A model generated the notes under the pieces. That model was not told the DNA's origin. It did no database searches and saw nothing but the letters and a program-made list of their open reading frames with translations. A stretch of 5,999 bases of DNA from Actinomycetota bacterium (GTDB lineage Bacteria; Actinomycetota; Acidimicrobiia; Spongiisociales; ZC4RG35). The stretch is taken from positions 1 through 5,999 of the forward strand of contig JAKEHF010000141.1 in assembly GCA_022615295.1 (NCBI GenBank). The letters run 5' to 3'. Shown one piece after another: positions 5,296 to 5,999 of this stretch; the first letter of the stretch is position 1, and every line of letters begins with the position of its first letter. Both the position numbers and the translations under genes were made by a program.

Positions 5296-5303
5296 CCATC
5301 GGG

Positions 5304-5999
5304 ATGGATCAGCAGCGTCTCACCGCCAGGACCCGGGAGGCGCTGCTCACCGCAAATCGTCTCGCCACCGAGGCCCATCACGCTTCCGTGCTCCCCGAGC
5401 ATCTCGTGCTGGCATTGCTCGCCCAACCCGAGGGGATCGTCTATCCCCTGCTCGACGGTCTCGGTGTCGACCCACTCGTGCTCAGACGGTCGATGGAGAC
5501 CGCCCTCGACGCCCAGGGAAGGGTCTACGGCGACACCGAGCTGGTCACCAGCCCCGGTTTGGCCAGGGTGCTCAACGACGCCGACCGGCACCGTGCCGAC
5601 CTCGGCGACACCTATCTCAGTGTCGAGCACCTACTCCTCGGTCTGACCGGCGCCACCGGCCGGGCCGGTGAGGCCCTCCGATCGCTGGGGTTGACCACCG
5701 AGGCCCTCCTCGGGGCCCTTCGTCGTGTCAGGGGGAACCGGAAGGTGACCACCGAGGACCCCGAGTCGACCATGAACGCCCTGGAGCAGTACGGGCGGGA
5801 CCTGACCGCAATCGCCCGACGGGGGAAGCTCGACCCGGTGATCGGTCGTGACGACGAGATACGACGTGTCATCCAGGTCCTCTCCAGACGAACCAAGAAC
5901 AACCCGGTCCTCATCGGGGAGCCCGGCGTTGGCAAGACGGCCATCGTCGAGGGGCTGGCCCGTCGCATCGCCGACGGCGATGTCCCCGAGGGGTTGAAG
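5304..5999 (+). CDS. clpB: ATP-dependent chaperone ClpB (N-terminal part)
   Basis: The first 232 residues of the roughly 860-residue disaggregase; the gene is cut by the right edge with no stop. ClpB is a cytoplasmic AAA+ hexamer that threads aggregated proteins through its pore together with DnaK. Residues about 3-140 are the Clp N-terminal domain with its two repeats (TAN.LATEAHHASVLPEHLVLALL, about 16-39, and PGLARVLNDADRHR...LSVEHLLLGL, about 84-114). The linker RGNRKVTTEDPE (143-154) and ALEQYGRDLTAIARRGKLDPVIGRDDEIRRVIQVLSRRTKNNPVL region (159-203) are characteristic of ClpB and distinguish it from ClpC. Walker A is GEPGVGKT (205-212). The ATG at 5304 gives the standard MDQQRLT start; the in-frame GTG at 5286 has no Shine-Dalgarno and adds non-family residues. 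It is divergent from padR; a possible leaderless promoter and HAIR-like site lie upstream. Confidence 0.96.
   Translation, partial: MDQQRLTARTREALLTANRLATEAHHASVLPEHLVLALLAQPEGIVYPLLDGLGVDPLVLRRSMETALDAQGRVYGDTELVTSPGLARVLNDADRHRADLGDTYLSVEHLLLGLTGATGRAGEALRSLGLTTEALLGALRRVRGNRKVTTEDPESTMNALEQYGRDLTAIARRGKLDPVIGRDDEIRRVIQVLSRRTKNNPVLIGEPGVGKTAIVEGLARRIADGDVPEGLK

Noticed and set aside
5187..5303. CIRCE operator (TTAGCACTC-N9-GAGTGCTAA) upstream of clpB
   Set aside because: No stretch resembling either half-site was found; only the HAIR-like element is worth keeping.
5284..5646. Open frame on the + strand starting at 5284 in another frame of clpB
   Set aside because: The overlapping frame at 5304 encodes an unmistakable ClpB N-terminus; this one is Ser/Pro/Arg-rich with no family features.

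Overview
The window looks like chromosomal DNA of a high-GC actinobacterium. Codons favour G or C at the third position, Thr/Ser/Pro-rich linkers follow exported N-termini, and two likely leaderless starts are seen. The first gene closely resembles, from memory, a PQQ-like propeller family common in Acidimicrobiia, so that class is the best guess; no database search was possible. There are no RNA genes, insertion sequences, CRISPR arrays or long repeats.

Left part (1-2063, + strand): two genes for cell-envelope proteins. The first is an exported or membrane-anchored beta-propeller of 507 aa, possibly cut by the left edge. Its TGA stop overlaps the GTG start of a 176-aa lipoprotein of unknown function. 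Both have a Thr-rich spacer after the membrane signal, so both are probably displayed outside the membrane.

Middle part (2067-5186, - strand): four co-directional genes read from right to left. They are a PadR-family repressor, a membrane protein that joins a PadR-associated N-terminal helical domain (HAAS/DUF1700-like) to a complete NfeD protein, a QmcA-like SPFH/band-7 protein, and a methylenetetrahydrofolate reductase (metF). The first three are tightly packed (8-nt overlap, then a 34-nt gap) and look like one operon. NfeD and SPFH proteins are known membrane partners, so the unit reads as a PadR-controlled membrane-microdomain module. The most unusual point is that the NfeD part keeps its own ATG and a near-perfect Shine-Dalgarno inside the fusion gene. 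The locus could therefore make both a fused and a free NfeD. metF follows after 67 nt that hold two strong GC hairpins, so it may be partly uncoupled. Its sequence resembles the Bacteroidota type of MetF more than the E. coli type. It converges with the lipoprotein gene with only 3 bp between the stops.

Right part (5187-5999): a 117-bp divergent intergenic region separates padR from clpB, the disaggregase gene, which runs off the right edge after its first 232 codons. On each side a -10-like hexamer ends 8 nt before the start codon and no good Shine-Dalgarno is present, which suggests leaderless transcripts. The clpB side also carries a degenerate HAIR-like element, a possible HspR heat-shock operator. 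The whole right half may respond to membrane or protein stress, but that is inference from gene content.
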